64,000 bases of DNA from Petrotoga sp. 9PWA.NaAc.5.4 (GCF_002895485.1 NZ_AZRK01000002.1:62001-126000); one strand, 5' to 3'; positions 35,805-45,600 are shown, counted from the first letter of the stretch. Made by a program: numbers and translations. Notes: generated by a model from the letters alone, not told the origin.

Positions 35805-36452
35805 GTGAAAGATTTAGATAATGTAGAAGATTTTACAATAGGTGAAGAAGTAGCTAATGCGGTTATACATGGGATAGGAGCTTTATTAAGTATAATAGCT
35901 TTGGTTTTATTAATTGTATTTTCTGCTATTAACAAAAAACCTTGGAGCATTATGAGTTCGATTATCTACGGTTCATCTCTTATTATTCTATATTTATCTT
36001 CAACTTTATATCATAGCTTTCAAAATCAAAAATTAAAAGATTTATTCGAAATTTTTGATCATTGTGCTATTTATATATTGATAGCGGGAACTTATACACC
36101 CTTTACTTTAATAATATTGAAAGATAAATTGGGCTGGATTTTATTTTCTATTGTATGGGCACTTGCTGCAGTTGGTATAGTGTTCAAAATCTTTTTTGTT
36201 AAGAAGTTTAGAATTTTATCAACATTTTTATATATTGCTATGGGTTGGTTGGTTGTTTTTGCTATGGAACCTTTGATTGCTAACTTAGATCCGTGGGGTA
36301 TTTTTTGGTTAGTAGCGGGAGGGATTTTATATACCTTAGGCACAATATTTTATATTTGGAGAAAAATTCCATACCATCATGCTCTTTGGCATTTAATAGT
36401 TTTGGCAGGTAGTATATGTCACTTTTTTTCTGTATTTTTCTATGTAATATAA
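35805..36452 (+). CDS. Hemolysin III family (YqfA/PAQR-like) membrane protein
   Basis: 215 residues, GTG start behind AAGGAG. Seven hydrophobic segments with the family motifs: EEVANAVIHGIGALLS at the N-terminus, SSTLYHSF, FDHCAIYILIAGTYTPF and HALWHLIVLAGSICHFF. The conserved His and Asp residues (H in TLYHSF, D in FDHC, HxxxH in HALWH) form the likely metal site of this superfamily. The function in bacteria is uncertain and the hemolysin name is historical. Confidence 0.93.
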   Translation: MKDLDNVEDFTIGEEVANAVIHGIGALLSIIALVLLIVFSAINKKPWSIMSSIIYGSSLIILYLSSTLYHSFQNQKLKDLFEIFDHCAIYILIAGTYTPFTLIILKDKLGWILFSIVWALAAVGIVFKIFFVKKFRILSTFLYIAMGWLVVFAMEPLIANLDPWGIFWLVAGGILYTLGTIFYIWRKIPYHHALWHLIVLAGSICHFFSVFFYVI

Positions 36453-36485
36453 GAAGTGGAGAATCAATAGCATTATAAAATAAGG

Positions 36486-36619
36486 ATTTTAGAAATGAAG
36501 CGTTTTGTAAAATGAGGCTTTTAATTTATACTGGTTAAACTGCCCTGTTTGTGGCATAAAACAGTCACAGGTAACGAGTTCTAAGATTTGGCAAACTTAA
36601 GTTTCAGAATTTCTAAAGA
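36486..36619 (+). repeat. Repeat-family element, 134 bp, diverged core
   Basis: Left end ATTTTAGAAAT (36486-36496) and right end ATTTCTAAAGA (36609-36619). The left arm GTTTTGTAAAATGAGGCTTTT follows the family pattern in the plus orientation. The internal hairpins are replaced by unrelated sequence. It lies between two plus-strand genes. Confidence 0.6.
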
Positions 36620-36651
36620 CAATAAAAATTAATTATTTTGGAGGATCAGCA

Positions 36652-38817
36652 TTGGAAATAATAACTACGATATCAGAAGAACTTAATATTAACAAATTTC
36701 AAGTTGAAAATACAGTAGAACTTTTAAATAATGGGAATACAATTCCATTTATAAGTCGTTATAGAAAAGAAAGAACCGGTAATTTAGACGAAGAAAAGAT
36801 CAGAAAAATAGAAGAATTGTATAATTATTATAAGAACTTGGAAGATTACAAGAATACAGTATTAAGAAGTATAGAAGAACAAGGTAAACTTACACAAGAA
36901 TTGAAAGAAAAAATCCTTAATTCTAAAAAGATGACTGAATTAGAAGATTTATACCTTCCTTATAAGAAAAGAAAAAAGACCAACGCTGATAAAGCTATAG
37001 AAGCTGGATTGGAGTCGGCTGCTAACAAAGTACTTATCGGCAATTTAAAGAGTTTAGAAGAGTTCAAAGAATTTATTACAGAAGGATATGAAACAATACA
37101 AAAAGTTACAGAAGGTATTTCCTATATTATTGGACAGTATTTTGCTCATAATAAAGAAAATAGAGAAAGTTTAAGAAAATACTATGAAAAGTATGGTGTT
37201 ATTAAAACCGAAAAGAAAAAAGATTTCTTAGAAGTTCCTACCAAATACGATGTATACCATGAATTTAAGCAAGAAATTGCAAAAATACCCAATTATAGAG
37301 TTTTAGCGATAAATAGAGGAGACAAAGAAGGTATATTAAACGTTAAATTAGTTATAAACGATTTATGGCTTGAAAAAATAAAACAAGATTTTAGAACGAA
37401 CAATGAAATTTGTGATGAAATAATCTTGGCAGGGTTAGATTACGGATTTAAGAATATGTTAGCTCCATCAATAGAAAGAGAGATCAGGCAAAATCTCACT
37501 TTAAAGGCCGAAGAGGATGCGATAGAGCTTTTTGCTAAAAACTTGAGACAGTTGCTTTTAACTCCCCCTTTAAAAAATAAACGCATACTTGCGATAGATC
37601 CGGGTTTTAGAACAGGTTGTAAAGTCGTTGCTTTGGATGAATTTGGGAAATTTCTTGAATATAATACGATATATCCTGTTCCTCCTCAAAACGATGTGGA
37701 AGGAGCGGAAAAAATAGTTTTAAAAATGATTGATAACCATAAACTTAATTTAATTGCGATAGGAAACGGTACAGCTTCACGTGAAACTCAACAATTTATA
37801 GTAGATGTAATTAAGAAAAATGATTTAAAAATAAAATATATTTTTGTAAATGAAGCAGGAGCTTCAGTATACTCTGCCTCAAAACTTGCGAAAGAAGAAT
37901 TCCCCGATCAAGACGTAACCGTAAGGGGAGCTATCAGTTTGGGTAGAAGAGTTCAAGATCCACTTGCAGAGCTTGTCAAAATAGATCCAAAATCTCTTGG
38001 TGTGGGGCAATATCAGCACGATGTGAACCAGAAAAAATTGAAAGAAAAGCTTAACGCTGTGGTGGAAAGTGTTGTAAACAGTGTTGGAGTTAATTTAAAT
38101 ACAGCTTCTTATGCTTTACTTGAGCATGTTTCTGGAATTACTCCTACTATAGCTCAAAAGATAATTAAATATCGAGAAGAAAATGGTCCTTATAAAGAAA
38201 GGAAAGATCTCCTAAAAGTTAAAGGTTTTGGAGAAAAGAGTTTTGAACAAGCAGCAGGATTTTTAAGAATAGTGGAGGGTGAAAATCCTCTTGAAATGAC
38301 AGGGATTCATCCAGAAAGTTATCAAGTTGCTGAAAATTTGATTAATATGCTTGGATATAAGATAGAAGACATAAAAGATAAAGAGAAGTTGCAATCATTA
38401 AAGAACGAAGTTGTTAAGTTATTGAACAACCAAGAAAAAATCCAAGAAGTTTCTAAAAAGTTAGATGTCGGAGAATATACTCTCAAAGATATACTAATGG
38501 AGATACAAAAACCGGGAAGAGATCCAAGAGATGAAATGCCACAGCCACAATTAATGGATGATATTTTGAAATTTGAAGATTTGAAAGAAGGAATGAGATT
38601 ATCTGGTAAAGTAACTAATATAACTGATTTTGGAGCTTTTGTGGATTTAGGAATAAAAGAAAATGGACTTATACATAAATCCAATTTATCAGAAAAATTT
38701 GTTAACCATCCATCCGAAGTTCTCGAAATAAATGATATAGTCGAAGTTGAAATTATAAGTATAGATAAAATAAGAAAAAGAATAGGCTTAAAATTAATAG
38801 AAGTAAAAAACCAATAA
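36652..38817 (+). CDS. tex: Tex-family RNA-binding protein
   Basis: 721 residues, TTG start behind GGAGGATC. The N-terminus has NTIPFISRYRKERTGNLDE, typical of Tex. Next come the YqgF/RNase H-like region (LAIDPGFRTGCKVVALD), helix-hairpin-helix motifs and a C-terminal S1 domain (about 643-718: LSGKVTNITDFGAFVDLG). The length fits the family. Tex binds nucleic acid and affects transcription and translation quality. The gene is followed by a hairpin with a long T run. Confidence 0.95.
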   Translation: MEIITTISEELNINKFQVENTVELLNNGNTIPFISRYRKERTGNLDEEKIRKIEELYNYYKNLEDYKNTVLRSIEEQGKLTQELKEKILNSKKMTELEDLYLPYKKRKKTNADKAIEAGLESAANKVLIGNLKSLEEFKEFITEGYETIQKVTEGISYIIGQYFAHNKENRESLRKYYEKYGVIKTEKKKDFLEVPTKYDVYHEFKQEIAKIPNYRVLAINRGDKEGILNVKLVINDLWLEKIKQDFRTNNEICDEIILAGLDYGFKNMLAPSIEREIRQNLTLKAEEDAIELFAKNLRQLLLTPPLKNKRILAIDPGFRTGCKVVALDEFGKFLEYNTIYPVPPQNDVEGAEKIVLKMIDNHKLNLIAIGNGTASRETQQFIVDVIKKNDLKIKYIFVNEAGASVYSASKLAKEEFPDQDVTVRGAISLGRRVQDPLAELVKIDPKSLGVGQYQHDVNQKKLKEKLNAVVESVVNSVGVNLNTASYALLEHVSGITPTIAQKIIKYREENGPYKERKDLLKVKGFGEKSFEQAAGFLRIVEGENPLEMTGIHPESYQVAENLINMLGYKIEDIKDKEKLQSLKNEVVKLLNNQEKIQEVSKKLDVGEYTLKDILMEIQKPGRDPRDEMPQPQLMDDILKFEDLKEGMRLSGKVTNITDFGAFVDLGIKENGLIHKSNLSEKFVNHPSEVLEINDIVEVEIISIDKIRKRIGLKLIEVKNQ

Positions 38818-38880
38818 TTTCTAAAATAGTATCTTGAATTTTTATAATGACGTCAGGGTGGAGGAGAAGAGAGGTCTTCT
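38818..38880 (+). repeat. Short remnant of the repeat family
   Basis: AATTTCTAAAATAG, then a GAATTTTTATAATG arm and a G-rich fragment (GTCAGGGTGGAG), look like pieces of the element. Both ends are missing. Confidence 0.35.
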
Positions 38881-38904
38881 TTATCTCATTCTAAAAAATA
38901 TACT

Positions 38905-38954
38905 ATATATTAATTTAATATACCGATTAAAATTAATATATTTTTCTTTTTTTT
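38905..38954 (+). terminator. A+T-rich terminator after tex
   Basis: Perfect 12-bp inverted repeat ATATATTAATTT (38905-38916) / AAATTAATATAT (38930-38941) followed by a long T run broken by one C. It has no GC pairs in the stem, so the terminator strength is uncertain. A promoter-like TTGAAA with a GATATT box lies just after it and could serve the MATE gene. Confidence 0.55.
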
Positions 38955-39034
38955 AACATTGAAAATCATTTTTTTTGATAAGATATTAGTAAGGAAACCA
39001 AATTAATTTTGTCGAAGAAAAAGGTGAAGATAAG

Positions 39035-40402
39035 TTGAAGGGAAAAGAAAGTGTAAAAGTCGATCTTTTTAATACGTCAATATGGAAAGGATTATTTACT
39101 TTGGCATGGCCAATAATTCTTGGTAATATTATACATGCGATTTATAATATTACAGACGCTTTCTTTTTGGGAAAATTAGGAGCTATCGAATTATCTGTAC
39201 CAACAGTAGTATGGCCTCTAATTTTTGTATTTGTGTCTTTTTCAACAGGTTTTTCCTATGCAGGAAATTCTTTGGTTGCACAATATACAGGATATGGAGA
39301 TAAACGAAAAGCGGAAAAATCCGCTGCTCAGACTTTATTAGTTATGGTTTTGATTTCTCTTGCTCTAATGGTTGTAATTTTAATTTTTAATAAACCTTTA
39401 TTATCTTTATTGAATCTGCAGGGAGAAATACTTGAGCTTAGTAGTGTTTATTTAAAATTAATGGCAATAGGGCTTCCTTTTACTTTTTTAATGCAAACCG
39501 TTGCGGGTATTTTTAGAGGTTGGGGAAATTCTATTATATCTTTAAAGTTTAATGGTATTTCTATGATATTAAATATAATTCTTGATCCATTGTTTATCTT
39601 TGTACTTGATTTAGGTGTTTTTGGTGCGGCTTTTGCAACGATGATTTCTCAAGCTACAATGTCTTTCGCATTTTTATATGTTTTATTCAAAGGAAAAGAA
39701 GGGTTTAAAGTTCACATAAAAGACTTTTTTCCTGATAAAAAAATCATAAAAAAGGTATTAACTGTAGGATTACCTTCTTCAATTGGCGAATCTTTTACTG
39801 CTGTTGGATTTGCTATTATTATGGGAGTAATTGCTCAGTTCGGAGAAACTGTTATCAGTGGATATGGAATAGGGAACAGGTTGAATAACTTAATAACCAT
39901 GTTTGCTGGTGGAATGTCGTTAGCTCTTGCAACTATGGTGGGACAGTTTGTTGGTGCTCATATGCCAGATAAAGCAAATGAATCTGTAAAAAAAGCATCT
40001 CTTGCTACATTTATAGTTGTGGGAAGTGCTTCAATGATGATGTTTTTGTTTGGAAGAAACATTACTCAATTTTTTATAAATGATCCTGAAGTAATTAAAG
40101 TTGGAGAAGAATTTTTTAGATATGTCTCTTTTTCACTTCCCTTCTTTTCTCTTGTATCGGTTTTTTTGGGAGCATTAAGAGGAACAGGGCACACTATTCA
40201 ATCAACTATAATAGATATAATTAGGCTGTGGGGAATAAGAATCCCGTTGGTTGTCTTCTTTTCAAAGACTCATGGGTATATAGGTGTTTTTATAGCTATG
40301 ATTATAAGTAATTTTGCAGCAATGTTATTGGCTTTAGCTTTCTTAGAATTAGGTAATTGGAAGAAACCAATAATAGAGGAAGCTACTAACGAAAATTATT
40401 AA
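39035..40402 (+). CDS. MATE-family efflux transporter
   Basis: 455 residues, TTG start behind AAGGTGAAG. Twelve hydrophobic segments and the two MATE repeats: SIWKGLFTLAWPIILGNIIHAIYNITDAFFLGKLG at the start and KVLTVGLPSSIGESF in the second half. Members export drugs or cations by sodium or proton antiport. The substrate cannot be predicted. Confidence 0.93.
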   Translation: MKGKESVKVDLFNTSIWKGLFTLAWPIILGNIIHAIYNITDAFFLGKLGAIELSVPTVVWPLIFVFVSFSTGFSYAGNSLVAQYTGYGDKRKAEKSAAQTLLVMVLISLALMVVILIFNKPLLSLLNLQGEILELSSVYLKLMAIGLPFTFLMQTVAGIFRGWGNSIISLKFNGISMILNIILDPLFIFVLDLGVFGAAFATMISQATMSFAFLYVLFKGKEGFKVHIKDFFPDKKIIKKVLTVGLPSSIGESFTAVGFAIIMGVIAQFGETVISGYGIGNRLNNLITMFAGGMSLALATMVGQFVGAHMPDKANESVKKASLATFIVVGSASMMMFLFGRNITQFFINDPEVIKVGEEFFRYVSFSLPFFSLVSVFLGALRGTGHTIQSTIIDIIRLWGIRIPLVVFFSKTHGYIGVFIAMIISNFAAMLLALAFLELGNWKKPIIEEATNENY

Positions 40403-40429
40403 CATCAAAGTGCATATAGTTTTGTAGCG

Positions 40430-40554
40430 ACTTTAGAAATGAGGTTTTCTTAAAAAACCTTTAAATTTAAAGTTGGGTCAAAGGCAGAGCCCTTTCTCTT
40501 TAGTTACACTTAGCGAAGAAGCTAAAGAAATTCATAGTAAATAGCTTTTTCTAA
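40430..40554 (+). repeat. Repeat-family element ending inside a ribosome binding site
   Basis: Left end ACTTTAGAAAT (40430-40440), core AAAGGCAGAGCCC, a weak hairpin TTACACTTAGCGAAG, right end TTTTTCTAAGG. The right end runs into the AAGGAG (40553-40558) of the next gene. It is in the direction of the flanking genes. Confidence 0.7.
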
Positions 40555-40567
40555 GGAGATTGAATGT

Positions 40568-41452
40568 ATGAGAAACTTTAAAGAACTCATTAAAAAGGCT
40601 AAAATCATGAAAAAGAAAAATCTTGTTCTAATTGGAGCGGAAGATATTGAAGCTGTCAAAGCTATTTCATATGCTTATGAAGAAGGGATTATTAGCCCCG
40701 TTCTTATTGGCAATAAAGAAAAAATACAAAATAATTTAAAAATTGTAAATAAAGACTTTGACATTATAGAGGCAGAAAATTCTCAACAAGCAGCACAAAT
40801 AGGAGTAAGACTTGTTTCAAGTGGAGCTGCAGATCTTATTATGAAAGGTAAAATAAAAACCTCTGAACTTTTAAAAGCAATTTTAAATAAAGAATGGGGT
40901 TTAAGAAATGAAAATTTACTTTCGCATGTTGCTGTTTTAGATATACAAAATTTAAATAGATTGATTATAATTACAGACGGTGGAATGGTTATAAAACCTG
41001 ATTTGAATCAGAAGGTACAAATTATAAACAATGCACTTAAAGTTGCGAATAGTCTCGACATTGAAATTCCTAAGGTTGCAGTTTTGGGTGCGGTGGAAGT
41101 CGTTAATCCTGATATGCCTGAAACAGAGGATGCTGCAATATTAACTCAAATGAATAAAAGAGGGCAAATAAAGGATTGCATAGTGGATGGGCCCTTAGCA
41201 CTTGATAATGCGATAAATGAAGAAGCTGCATCAATAAAAGAAATAAAAAGTCCTGTGGCAGGAAAAGCTGATATTTTATTGGTTCCAGATATACATTCAG
41301 GAAACTTTTTGGGAAAAGCAGCTGTTTATATGGCTAATGGAAATATTGCAGGAATAATAATTGGGGCTAAAGTTCCGGTAGTGTTGGTTTCTCGGGCAGA
41401 TAATGCTCAATCAAAATTAGCCTCCGTTGCGCTTGGGGTTATAAATTCTTAA
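40568..41452 (+). CDS. Phosphate butyryl/acetyltransferase family protein
   Basis: 294 residues, ATG 9 bp after AAGGAG. It is the phosphate acyltransferase fold: ENSQQAAQIGVRLVSSGAADLIMKGKIKT, ITDGGMVIKPDLNQK and VPDIHSGNFLGKAAVYMANG. The length matches phosphate butyryltransferase (Ptb), shorter than many phosphotransacetylases. Such enzymes turn an acyl-CoA into acyl phosphate, which a kinase uses to make ATP, the last energy step of amino-acid and sugar fermentation. No butyrate or acetate kinase is beside it. The 3' end overlaps the convergent acetyltransferase gene by 14 bp. Confidence 0.88.
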   Translation: MRNFKELIKKAKIMKKKNLVLIGAEDIEAVKAISYAYEEGIISPVLIGNKEKIQNNLKIVNKDFDIIEAENSQQAAQIGVRLVSSGAADLIMKGKIKTSELLKAILNKEWGLRNENLLSHVAVLDIQNLNRLIIITDGGMVIKPDLNQKVQIINNALKVANSLDIEIPKVAVLGAVEVVNPDMPETEDAAILTQMNKRGQIKDCIVDGPLALDNAINEEAASIKEIKSPVAGKADILLVPDIHSGNFLGKAAVYMANGNIAGIIIGAKVPVVLVSRADNAQSKLASVALGVINS

Positions 41453-41996
41453 AGGAATTAAAAACATCTTCTCTCAAAATCTCCATGTATAATATATCAT
41501 ATCTTTGGTTTTTGTAATATTTTGCTTGTTTTCTTCTACCGAATTCTTTAAAACCAGCTTTTTCGTAACATTTTATAGCTCTTCTGTTGTAACTAAAAGT
41601 ATTGAGCATAATATTATTCATATTTAAATATTCAAATCCATAATTTACAAGTAATTTTACAGCTTCAGTGCCGTAGCCTTTTGATAAATAATCTTTATCT
41701 CCTATAAAAATTCCTAAAGTTACTGTTTGGTTTATATTATCAATATTATGTAGGCCGCAATTCCCTATAAGGTTATTTGTCGACATATCGACTATAGCAA
41801 AGGTAGTCTCATTGCTTTTAGCCATTTTTTCTAAAATATCTTTTTCTTTCAGCAAAGAAATTATATTATCTGTAACCATAAGATTTTCGTAAATTTCTGG
41901 ATCATTTAACCATTGTGTATATTTTTCATAATCGTTAGGGTCTATAGGAGACAAATAACATTTTTCTCCAACAATTTTCTTAAAATATTTACCCAT
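41439..41996 (-). CDS. GNAT-family N-acetyltransferase
   Basis: 185 residues, ATG at 41996 with AGGAGG about 10 bp upstream; an in-frame start 90 bp further out lacks a site and would run into comM. RimJ/RimL-type GNAT domain: YLSPIDPNDYEKY near the N-terminus, GIFIGDKDYLSKGYGTEAVKLL (acetyl-CoA loop) and YNRRAIKCYEKAGFKEFGRRK. It probably acetylates an amine, such as a protein N-terminus or a small metabolite. Downstream of comM by 19 bp, so likely co-transcribed. Confidence 0.85.
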   Translation of the reverse strand: MGKYFKKIVGEKCYLSPIDPNDYEKYTQWLNDPEIYENLMVTDNIISLLKEKDILEKMAKSNETTFAIVDMSTNNLIGNCGLHNIDNINQTVTLGIFIGDKDYLSKGYGTEAVKLLVNYGFEYLNMNNIMLNTFSYNRRAIKCYEKAGFKEFGRRKQAKYYKNQRYDILYMEILREDVFNSFKNL

Positions 41997-42015
41997 AATA
42001 ATATCTTCCTCCTGT

Positions 42016-43515
42016 TTAAAGTATCTTTCTTCCTCTGTAATTGAGTGCTTCTGATATATGAGATATTTCAATATACTTTGAATCAAATGAATCTGCTATA
42101 GTTCGAGATATCTTTATTATTCTGTTTACGGATCTTGCTGTTAATTGTAAACTAATAGCCGCTTTTCTTAAAAAATCTTCCGCTTTTTCTTCAAGATAAG
42201 CGTATCTTTTTAATTCTTTATTTGTAAGTTTACCGTTCAATTTATTTTGCCTTCTTATTTGAATTTCAGCGGTTCTTGAAACTCTATCTTTTATGTTTTT
42301 TGAACTTTCTCCATCTTCTTTGGACATTAACTCTTCAATCTTTACTCTTGGAACTTCTATTCTTATATCTATTCTATCCATAATCGGACCAGATACCTTT
42401 TTATTGTAATTAATAATTTGATTCATAGAGCAAGAACATTCTATTTCTTTATCTCCATAATAACCACAGGGGCATGGATTTTGTGAAGCAATCAACATAA
42501 ACTTTGCGGGGAAGTTTGCAACTGATTTGGCTCTAGTAATTGTTACTTCTCCGTCTTCCAAAGGCTGTCTTAACGACTCTATGACATCTGTTCTGTACTC
42601 TGGAAATTCATCCATAAACAAAACTCCATTATGGGCTAAGCTTATTTCTCCAGGTTTAGGAATGGCTCCCCCACCGACTATTGAAGAAGTCGATGCAGTA
42701 TGATGCGGAGCTCTAAAAGGTCTTTTATCTATTATAGTGTTCATGTATCCAGCGACTGAATAAATCATTGTAGACTCTATTATTTCTTCTCTTGTCATAT
42801 CTGGTAAAACTGTAGGCACTCTTTTAGCGATCATAGTCTTTCCAGATCCAGGAGATCCTCTCATCAAAACATTATGAAATCCACTGGCTGCAATTTCCAT
42901 TCCCCGTTTTGCAAAAGTTTGGCCCCTTATTTCTTGAAAATCAACAATAAAAGGAGTTTGAACTGGTTCCTCGTACTGTGGAGTAAAACAATCCATTATA
43001 CCCAAAGATAAATTTTCAATATCTTTTAAACTATCTATCACATAAACATCTTCCTTTGGTACAAAAACACTTTCTCCTTGGTTCCCTCTTGGTATTATAA
43101 ATTTTGCTTGTTGATCTCTTTCTTTAATATACATAAGAAACAAAGCTATACCAGGAACAGGTCTTACTTCACCGTTTAATCCTAATTCTCCAAATATAAA
43201 AAAACTTTTGTTAAGTTCTTTTATTTGTCCTGAAGCTTCAAGAAGAGATATTGCAATTGGTAAATCAAAATGAGACCCCTCTTTTCTCATAGAAGTTGGA
43301 GAAAGGTTAGCAACAATGGAACCATTTGGAACTCTGAACCCAATATTTCTAATTGCACTTATTACCCTTTTTTCGCTTTCTAAAACCGAGGCGGAAGGCA
43401 TGCCAACAATTTTAAACGTTTGAAGAGTTGAGCGGGAGTTTATATCAATTTCGACAAGTATATTTTCGACTTTAAAACCATCAATGCACCCAGTTTTAAT
43501 CTTGGAATATTTCAT
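42016..43515 (-). CDS. comM: YifB/ComM-type Mg-chelatase-like AAA ATPase
   Basis: 499 residues, ATG behind AAGGAG. The ChlI-like N-terminal domain (DINSRSTLQTFKIVGMPSASVLESEKRV) is followed by the AAA core: Walker A RGSPGSGKTMIAKRVP, Walker B VLFMDEFPEY and the family signature RPFRAPHHTASTSSIVGGG. The helical C-terminal domain has ARSVNRIIKISRTIAD. ComM is a helicase for branch migration during natural transformation. The gene is intact. Confidence 0.94.
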   Translation of the reverse strand: MKYSKIKTGCIDGFKVENILVEIDINSRSTLQTFKIVGMPSASVLESEKRVISAIRNIGFRVPNGSIVANLSPTSMRKEGSHFDLPIAISLLEASGQIKELNKSFFIFGELGLNGEVRPVPGIALFLMYIKERDQQAKFIIPRGNQGESVFVPKEDVYVIDSLKDIENLSLGIMDCFTPQYEEPVQTPFIVDFQEIRGQTFAKRGMEIAASGFHNVLMRGSPGSGKTMIAKRVPTVLPDMTREEIIESTMIYSVAGYMNTIIDKRPFRAPHHTASTSSIVGGGAIPKPGEISLAHNGVLFMDEFPEYRTDVIESLRQPLEDGEVTITRAKSVANFPAKFMLIASQNPCPCGYYGDKEIECSCSMNQIINYNKKVSGPIMDRIDIRIEVPRVKIEELMSKEDGESSKNIKDRVSRTAEIQIRRQNKLNGKLTNKELKRYAYLEEKAEDFLRKAAISLQLTARSVNRIIKISRTIADSFDSKYIEISHISEALNYRGRKIL

Positions 43516-43544
43516 TTTAAACTCCTTATTAATATTTTATGATG

Positions 43545-43749
43545 TCTTTAGAAATTCTAAAACTTATATTTTATAGATATTCTATAAATTTAAATTTTTA
43601 TAAAATAACTTCTAAATCGTACATTAGAAACATACAAGTTGCATGCCTCTATAAAAGCACGATATATATTCTAAAGAAAAGGGAAAAAGCTCCTTCTGAA
43701 TCCATTATAAATCAAACGTTTATTTTTAGAAAATCTTTGTTTCTAAAGT
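43545..43749 (-). repeat. Repeat-family element, 205 bp
   Basis: Left end TCTTTAGAAAT (43545-43555), right end TTTCTAAAGT near 43749. The length matches the full-size copies. It is in reverse orientation, as are the flanking minus-strand genes. The GGGC/GCCC core has decayed. A plus-strand reading frame of 85 codons across it is not a gene. Confidence 0.7.
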
Positions 43750-43792
43750 TTCTAATTTTAATGAACATTAGAAAAAATGATTTGTGTGTAAA

Positions 43793-44929
43793 TTAGTTTT
43801 CTAATAATTTTACTTGTTTTAATTTTTGAGTAATATAAATTATTAAACTAAAGGTTATAAAAGGTATCATATAAGAGATATTAAAATTAAAATCACCTAT
43901 AACTCCCATAGCTGTTGAAATAATCATGGCTCCAATGCCAGTTGCACCAAAGGCGAGACCATTGTACAAGCCTAAAATTCTTCCTGGAAGGTTTTGATTG
44001 GAATATTTTTGAATAGTTGGAAAAATCGGAGATAAACTAAACCCAACAAATAAAAAAAAGATGTAATTTCTAAAGACTAATAATAATATTATACTTATTA
44101 TAAGTGAAATGGAAAAATAGATTATAGTACCTAATTCTGTTAGTTTTTTATTTAAAAACTCTGTTATCAACCTTCCGAATGTAAAAACTATCCAAAATAA
44201 ACTAAGTATTATAGAAGAAAATTCTTTTGAGTAAGCAAATACATCGTGAAATAAATTGGCGCTCCATGTTATAATGCCAATTTCGGTTCCAGAATATAGT
44301 AAAAATATCAGTAAAGATAAATAAACAAACTTTCTTTTTACTATACTGATCGCTTCTGTGATTTTAATTGTTTCGTATTTTATATTTGGAATGGGTTTAA
44401 ATACTGTTACTGCGATTAAAATGAAAACTGCTAAAGCTAAATGTATAAAATATATAAACCTAAAGTCAAAATTTAGGGACAAAAATAAGCTAACAATCAA
44501 AGGTCCAATAATTCCACCTATTCCAAAGCAAGCGTTTAAAAAGCCGAAGTTTTGATTTTTCCTATCCAGATGAGAGAAAACAGTTGTTAATGTCATAAAT
44601 GAAGCACCTGTAGCACAACCCAAGAGAAAAACTGAAAGTACAATCATTGAAAAGTTTGTGGCGGTGGCAAATGAAAATAGACCAATAATCTGAATGACTA
44701 TAGCTGTTGTAATAAAATTTTTGAATCCTATTGAAGATATAAAAAAACTACCTATAAAGTTAGAAATCATAGTTCCGAGAGTACTTATAAAAGGTAAGGT
44801 AGATGATAAAGCTATTGAAACAGAGAATCTTTCCTGAATAGAAGTCATTAGTGGGGCAAGAGTATTCATCACCATTGAGAATATTATCATCAAAAAGAAA
44901 ATAAAATTTCGGGTACCTTTTTGGGTCAA
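43793..44929 (-). CDS. MFS transporter
   Basis: 378 residues, TTG start behind AGAGGTGAC, 12 hydrophobic segments. The segments and the GSFFISSIGFKNFITT loop (motif-A position) fit the major facilitator superfamily, of the short type that includes sugar and efflux carriers. Substrate unknown. It is 5 bp downstream of the endonuclease V gene, so it is probably in the dnaN-ispF-nfi unit. Confidence 0.85.
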   Translation of the reverse strand: MTQKGTRNFIFFLMIIFSMVMNTLAPLMTSIQERFSVSIALSSTLPFISTLGTMISNFIGSFFISSIGFKNFITTAIVIQIIGLFSFATATNFSMIVLSVFLLGCATGASFMTLTTVFSHLDRKNQNFGFLNACFGIGGIIGPLIVSLFLSLNFDFRFIYFIHLALAVFILIAVTVFKPIPNIKYETIKITEAISIVKRKFVYLSLLIFLLYSGTEIGIITWSANLFHDVFAYSKEFSSIILSLFWIVFTFGRLITEFLNKKLTELGTIIYFSISLIISIILLLVFRNYIFFLFVGFSLSPIFPTIQKYSNQNLPGRILGLYNGLAFGATGIGAMIISTAMGVIGDFNFNISYMIPFITFSLIIYITQKLKQVKLLEN

Positions 44930-44934
44930 CTAAG

Positions 44935-45600
44935 TCACCTCTGCTTTAAAGTTTGAGTATATAAGTGAGCTTGCCGAGTTATTTCGGGAATCCTGTACTT
45001 TCCAACAAAATTTAATGTAAATACCAACGTATCGTTAAAATCTACCCAATTACCAGGAGATATAAAAACAGGTTTTACATTGTCTTTGGTCCTTAAAACA
45101 ACGCCAATTTTTTCATCTTGATGATATAAAAATGTATATTCTCCTTTTTTGTAGTCGGGATTTTGATAATTACCTATTAGTTTTGATTTCGCAATTCCTA
45201 TTGTGGGTTTTTCAATAAAAAAAGATGCATGAGAAGCGATCCCCATTCTTCTTGGATGAGCATAGCCTTGACCATCAAAGAAAACAATATCAGGTTCTAT
45301 CTCTAATTTTTTCCAAGCCTTCAAAAAAATTGGAAGTTCTCTGAAAGCAAGTAACCCCGGAATATATTGGAATTTCACTTCGTCAATTGCAAAAGTGACA
45401 TCTAATATTGTAAGATTTTTATAATCTAAAGTTACTATTACTGCTAAAGCTTTATTCTTTTGAAAAGAAAGGTCCACTCCACTTACTATTTTGGGACAGT
45501 TTCCATAAGGAAATATTTGTAAATTTTTTGCTAAGTCTTTTTGAATTTTAACCATTTCTTGTTTTGATAAATCAAAGCTATGAATCTTTTTGTATTTCAC
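44935..45600 (-). CDS. nfi: Endonuclease V
   Basis: 221 residues, GTG start. The enzyme cuts DNA beside deoxyinosine, a purine deamination lesion. Catalytic and recognition segments are complete: SGVDLSF (Asp43), YIPGLLAFRELP (wedge, about 79-90), FFDGQGYAHPRRMGIASH (Asp109) and GIAKSKLIG. The start lies inside the end of ispF (23-bp overlap). Confidence 0.94.
   Translation of the reverse strand: MKYKKIHSFDLSKQEMVKIQKDLAKNLQIFPYGNCPKIVSGVDLSFQKNKALAVIVTLDYKNLTILDVTFAIDEVKFQYIPGLLAFRELPIFLKAWKKLEIEPDIVFFDGQGYAHPRRMGIASHASFFIEKPTIGIAKSKLIGNYQNPDYKKGEYTFLYHQDEKIGVVLRTKDNVKPVFISPGNWVDFNDTLVFTLNFVGKYRIPEITRQAHLYTQTLKQR

Noticed and set aside
41997-42086. A longer N-terminus for the acetyltransferase.
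   Set aside because: The AGGAGG site belongs to the ATG at 41996, and the extension lies largely within comM.
43539-43796. An 85-codon plus-strand frame as a gene.
   Set aside because: It spans a repeat element, has no ribosome site and a composition unlike coding sequence.
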